Below, in pieces: positions 59,800 to 64,000 of a stretch of DNA of 64,000 bases. Each line of letters starts with the position of its first letter. The first letter of the stretch is position 1. Under the pieces are notes generated by a model. The model saw only the letters and a list, made by a program, of their open reading frames with translations, did not search any database and was not told the DNA's origin. The stretch is from Sordaria brevicollis (Eukaryota > Ascomycota > Sordariomycetes > Sordariales > Sordariaceae), in contig JAUTDP010000007.1 in assembly GCA_033439795.1 (NCBI GenBank), forward strand, positions 1,302,001-1,366,000, in the 5' to 3' direction. The translations under genes were made by a program, and so were the position numbers.

Positions 59800-62710
59800 T
59801 TAATCGCCGTTATTAAACCGGTTATTTAAAAAAAAAAAACTCCTACTCCTACTCCGCCCGTAGGGTTAGAAAATATTCCCTTATAAAATAATTAATAATT
59901 TAATTAAAAATATTCTATTAAAATATAAAGAAATTGTACGAAAAAAGGAAATTATTATTCGAATAAAAGGAGATTTATAACGTTATAGTAAGTTAAAAAC
60001 CGGGTAGGAATTTAAACGAGGATATTTACTATTTACGGGGTAATAAATATATTAGAGTCAATTATTTAAAAAAAAGGAAGGTAATTATTTACGTAAATAA
60101 AAAATAAAATTTTAAAGATTTAAATTTCCGCGTCGGAAAAAATTAAACCTCTATAACGTTTAAAAATTTAAAGGAATTATTAACCGTTTATTTAATTTAT
60201 TCCCTTATTAAAATATATAGAATATTAAAATACAAATGAAGGTTTCCCCTCTTCGAATTCTTCGAAGAAAAACCTTTAAAAAAATATTAAATTATAGCCG
60301 TTAGGGACTTTAACTTTTATTATTTTAATTAGGATTTAGAGAATAAAATTAGCCCGGGAGTTAAAAAATTCTTTATATAAATATAACGGTAATATATATA
60401 ATTCGTTACTTTTAAAAGGGAACCGACCTATATAAATAATATAATATAGGAAAAAAGACATAAAATAATTAATTATATATAAATAATATTAAAAATCGAA
60501 ATCGAATATTAAAAGGCGTAACGGTATAAATAAATTAATTCAAATTATTATTTTTAAGAAATTTAAATCTATATTAAAAGAAAGATGGGAAAAGTAGAAG
60601 TAAAGGAAGTTTATAATTAGAATTTAATAAATACGTAAAGAATATAAAAAGTAACGTTATAACGGATTTCGGTCCCGGTAAAAATTAATATAAAAGAGGA
60701 ATTAAAATTTATATTCGATAAATTTAATAGAAATTTATAAATATAGCGGAAGAATTCGTCTTATACCGGAAAAAAGGTCGAAGGAAAAAAACGAAATAAT
60801 AAACGTTAAAATATAAAATAGCGATAAAAAATATAAAATAGAAATAATAAAAGTAATATAAAGAAAAAATATTTTTAAATTAAATAAAATTCGTAGAAAT
60901 ATTAATAAAGAAAAGAAGGATTAACGTAAAAATTTAATAAACAATATAATAAAAAGGTATTAAAAAGGCGTCGAAGAATTTAAATAAATTTTAAACCTTC
61001 GAAAGATAAATTTATATTTAAAACTATTCATTAATAAACCCGCCTAAATTCCTAATTTTTAAATAATATAAGGGAATAAAAGAAATTAAAGATTATAATA
61101 GTAAAATAAATATTTTCGCCGAATATTTTTTCCCGAAAATAAACGTCTTTATAAATTATTTACTTAATTAAACCTTTCTTTTAAATACCGGCGATTTATT
61201 ATTTATTAATAAATTAATTACCGAAGAAAATATTTAAAGTATTTTATTTCGGATAATTCCGAATAAAGTACTAGGCGTCGATTAATATTCGAATAGATTT
61301 TTAAAAATTTATAGGGAATTATTCCGAAAAGTTATAACCACTTTCGTAATTACGAATTTTCGTTTTAAATATTTCTTATAATAATTTAAAAATGCAAAAA
61401 TAATTATTTTTAAAAAACTAAAAAAAACCGCCGTATAATAAAAATTAACCGGCGTATAGAGGCTAATTTTATTATTAAATAACGTTAGGAAAATCTTCGA
61501 AGCGTTTATCGCTAAAAAATTTACTTAAATTGTAAAAGAATTTAATTTTTTATTAAAGGGTTAAATAAGTAATCGGGTAAATTATTCGACCGAATTCACT
61601 ATCCGTATCGTTACAGATATTATATATATAGTTTAAAAATTTAAAATTATTATATCGTTAATATTCCTTAATTTTAAAAGCGTATTTAATAAAATTAATT
61701 ATAAGTAATTATTATATACCTTATAGGAAATACAATTCTTATAATAGATTTTCAAATAAATAGCGAATTTCGTTAATAAATAAAAAGGTTCCTTTTTCTT
61801 TAACGACGAAATATCTATTCCCTACGCTATAGAAGCTAAAGTACCCTAAAATTCCCCCCTCTCTTTAATTCTTTTTATTCTTTTTATTACCCTATTATAT
61901 TATAAATTAATTACGGTTAAAAATACGATTATAATCGGTTTCGCCGACGATATTAATATTATCGCCGTAATAAAAATTACTAAAGAGAATTATAGGATAT
62001 TTTAAATAGTATAGGAAATTTACTCCGAATAAATAAAGGAGAGAAATATAGAATTCGAAGCGAATAAAACGGAATTAATATATTTTATACGGACGAAAAT
62101 ATTAAGAACGGAAATTCTTTAATTTAAGGATATTATATTTCGATTAATAAAATTAATAAAATTCTTAAATATTTAATTAAATTATAAATTTAATTATCGA
62201 ATTTATATAGAGGTTATTAAAAAGAAAATAAAAATTTAAATAAATATACTAATTCGGTTAATTATAAAGATTTAGGGTTACTCCTTCATTTATATAAAGG
62301 AAATTTATATTAAATATATTCGAAGCGCAATTATATATAGAGCTTTAACTTTCTATTAACCGATAAAAGTATATAATAAATTCCGAAGGATAATAATCGG
62401 ATTAGTTAAATATTAGATTAAATATTTAAAAATCGTCGTTGGGGTATATAAAATTACGTTAGTACGGAACCTTAAAACGGAAATTTTTTGCCCGCTATTC
62501 GACTTCTATTTTAATAAACGGGTAAGGGCTTTCGAAAAAAAATTCGCCTATACGGATTAGGCTAAATTCGTCCGAAGAATAGTAATTTAAATAATTAATT
62601 ATATTTAAATAAGACGAATAAAAGGTTAACTATTTATTAATAGACCGGAAAATAATACCGTTAAAATTAAATAAGTGGAGGAATAGGTATTAATAAAGAA
62701 TTTTATATAG
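59800..62710 (+). pseudogene. LINE ORF2 remnant with intact FADD box (L9)
   Basis: Endonuclease GDFN-type box near 60300-60330. A decayed SDHYP-type site near 60540. The reverse transcriptase catalytic box at 61937-61954 reads GFADDI: both catalytic aspartates are retained, unlike L1, L3 and L5. The GSPLS-type motif lies near 61845-61865. Elsewhere the frame has many TAA and TAG stops, so the copy is dead. It is cut off at about 62710 before the Cys/His motif. Confidence 0.8.
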
Positions 62711-64000
62711 TAGCCGCCCCCCTTTTAAAAGATCCAATCGCGCGACCATCCTTCGACAGTCCCTAACTCCTTCCAATACCTCGGTGAAACATAGTCCCTA
62801 CATAGTAACTTAGAGCGAACCGTCCTAGGACGGTTCCCTCCAAAGTATATTTGGTAGGAGGTAAGGGTCGTAAGTAAGAGCTTACGCGGGTTCGTAGGTA
62901 AATTCTAAATTTATTAGGAAATTGCGATCAATCGTATATACGACGTATAATTAGTACCTAAACTATACGAATCTACCTACATTTTTTTTTACGCTAATTA
63001 ACTATCCTTATACCTTCGCCGCCTACTTAGGCGCTTACCGCCATTCGCATACAGTCTACCTAATAACCGCTAACCTTAGCGTTTACACCCCGGTACCTAA
63101 TATACGGCCTAATCCTTATATTAGTACCTTCGCTACCCTTCTACTTGCCGACTGCCTATACGCTACTACGGCCGGGCGCTTAAGGTACGATCTACCCCCG
63201 AATCTTAAATCCCGATATACCGCCGCCGCCGCAACCGGCGCTACGCATCGGTACCCAATATAATTAATACTATATTATTAGAGGCCTATTTTATAATTGT
63301 TAATTAGCATTCGCTTAGAAACAATATATTTGCGTTAGAAAATTTACTATATAAGAATTGTATTACGCTTATAATATAGTAGTATTTAATATATAGTATA
63401 GTGGTTACTATTAGACTCTTAATTACTAAATATAGTAGGAAACTTTAAATAAATAAATAAAGGAGACGTTAGATATATCCGCGGATATTAGGATTAAATA
63501 TATTAATACATTAGGTACTTATCTTTCTAAATTAGCTTTGACTAAATATTAATATACCGCCGTACTTGGCACGTACCTTTAATTATAAATAAGTCCCTAT
63601 TTATATATACTAAATGTTAATAATTAAATAGGTAGGTAGCGATATAGATAAGATTTGGATTTGTAATATTTATTAATTAATATTCCGGAAAATTTATATT
63701 AAAATTAGGTCCCAATTGACCTAAGCCCAAATAAATTAATAGCCCGGGTTATAACGATTTTTAAACTTCGAGATATCGACGATGTAAATTCGTTTTAAGT
63801 AGATGGTTAGTAAATTAACGATAATAGACTCTTACATATCCTAAATTATTAGTATAAATAAGTAATTAATTATTTATCCGGGTATAGCGATTATTTTGGT
63901 TAGTATAAGGAAGATACAACGTTCGTCTATACGGCTTTATTTATAAATAAAAATATAATTTATACGGCCGAAGCCGTCGTTATTTTTATACCGGATATAA
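62711..64000. other. Unassigned non-LINE sequence
   Basis: Starts abruptly where L9 stops. The first about 550 bp are clearly richer in GC and in CA/TG dinucleotides than the LINEs (for example GACCATCCTTCGACAG); the rest is AT-rich and moderately biased. I find no convincing open frame, LTR, tRNA or rRNA. It could be the start of another inserted element that split L9, or the edge of the nest. A GC-rich pyrimidine-biased stretch at 63010-63245 resembles proline-rich coding sequence but has stops in all frames I read. Confidence 0.6.
62817..62836. repeat. Perfect 20 bp palindrome
   Basis: GAACCGTCCTAGGACGGTTC is its own reverse complement. A second short palindrome, GTAAGAGCTTAC, follows about 35 bp downstream. 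These may be operator-like or hairpin elements of the unassigned sequence; no function is shown. Confidence 0.85.

Larger units (their letters stand above)
58918..62710 (+). mobile_element. LINE copy L9, segment 2 of 2
   Basis: Continuation of L9 from ORF1 through ORF2. It breaks off in the C-terminal part of ORF2 at about 62710, where unrelated sequence starts. The missing 3' about 2.5 kb is not in the window. Confidence 0.85.
1..64000. other. RIP-mutated AT-rich transposon block
   Basis: The whole window is AT-rich with CpA and TpG nearly missing, TpA over-abundant and CpG kept. Aligned repeat copies differ almost only by C/T and G/A changes, and decayed frames carry TAA and TAG stops where CAA, CAG or TGG is expected. 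This is the known signature of repeat-induced point mutation in filamentous ascomycetes. Such blocks are normally cytosine-methylated or H3K9-methylated heterochromatin; that state is inferred, not visible. No functional protein gene is supported anywhere. Confidence 0.93.

Noticed and set aside
63380..63440. tRNA-like string (TAGTATAGTGGTTACTAT followed by GACTCTTAA)
   Set aside because: It resembles a D-arm and an anticodon loop, but no acceptor stem, T-arm or B box can be paired; probably chance or a very decayed tRNA-derived piece.
1..64000. Mitochondrial or bacterial AT-rich genome
   Set aside because: Retained CpG, missing CpA/TpG and nested eukaryotic LINE, MULE and gypsy elements point to fungal nuclear DNA under RIP.

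Overview
The window looks like a silenced, repeat-packed AT-rich block from a filamentous ascomycete (Pezizomycotina). CpA and TpG dinucleotides are almost absent while TpA is hugely enriched, CpG survives, and nearly all differences between repeat copies are C/T or G/A transitions. This is the footprint of repeat-induced point mutation (RIP). I find no intact host gene, no rRNA or tRNA gene and no CRISPR array. Almost every base from 1 to about 62710 belongs to a decayed transposable element.

The dominant family is one about 6.96 kb non-LTR retrotransposon (LINE, Tad1-like by domain order). It has an ORF1 with two CCHC zinc knuckles, an ORF2 with apurinic-type endonuclease, reverse transcriptase and a cysteine-rich C-terminal domain, then an unusual roughly 1.7 kb 3' part with a possible third reading frame, a conserved stem-loop and a short TTAC-like tail. 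I resolve ten insertions, named L1 to L10: L1 (+) 1-3182, 22002-22172 and 36161-38882; L2 (-) 3183-5622, 10422-14657 and 21672-21962; L3 (+) 14658-21656; L4 (-) 22535-29509; L5 (+) 22173-22534 and 29528-36145; L6 (-) 38883-45431; L7 (-) 49482-50675; L8 (+) 50676-51091; L9 (+) 51123-51919 and 58918-62710; L10 (-) 51920-58902. Target-site duplications of 15-18 bp rejoin the split copies.

Other elements: MULE-1 (5623-10421), a Mutator-like DNA transposon with 64 bp terminal inverted repeats, sits in L2. A second, diverged MULE fragment (45432-46655) sits beside a Ty3/gypsy-type Gag-protease remnant (46656-49481). That remnant carries a 429 bp MITE-like insertion (47805-48233).

The nesting gives a relative history. 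The gypsy remnant received MULE-2, which was split by L6, which was split by L1. L1 then received L2 and L5; L2 received MULE-1 and L3; L5 received L4. On the right the gypsy remnant received L7, L7 received L8 and L9, and L9 received L10. A short 5' flank shared by L3 and L4 suggests L3 is a daughter of L4. The last 1.3 kb (62711-64000) is not LINE, is less biased and remains unassigned. All coordinates of decayed reading frames are approximate, because frames were read by eye through many RIP-made stops.
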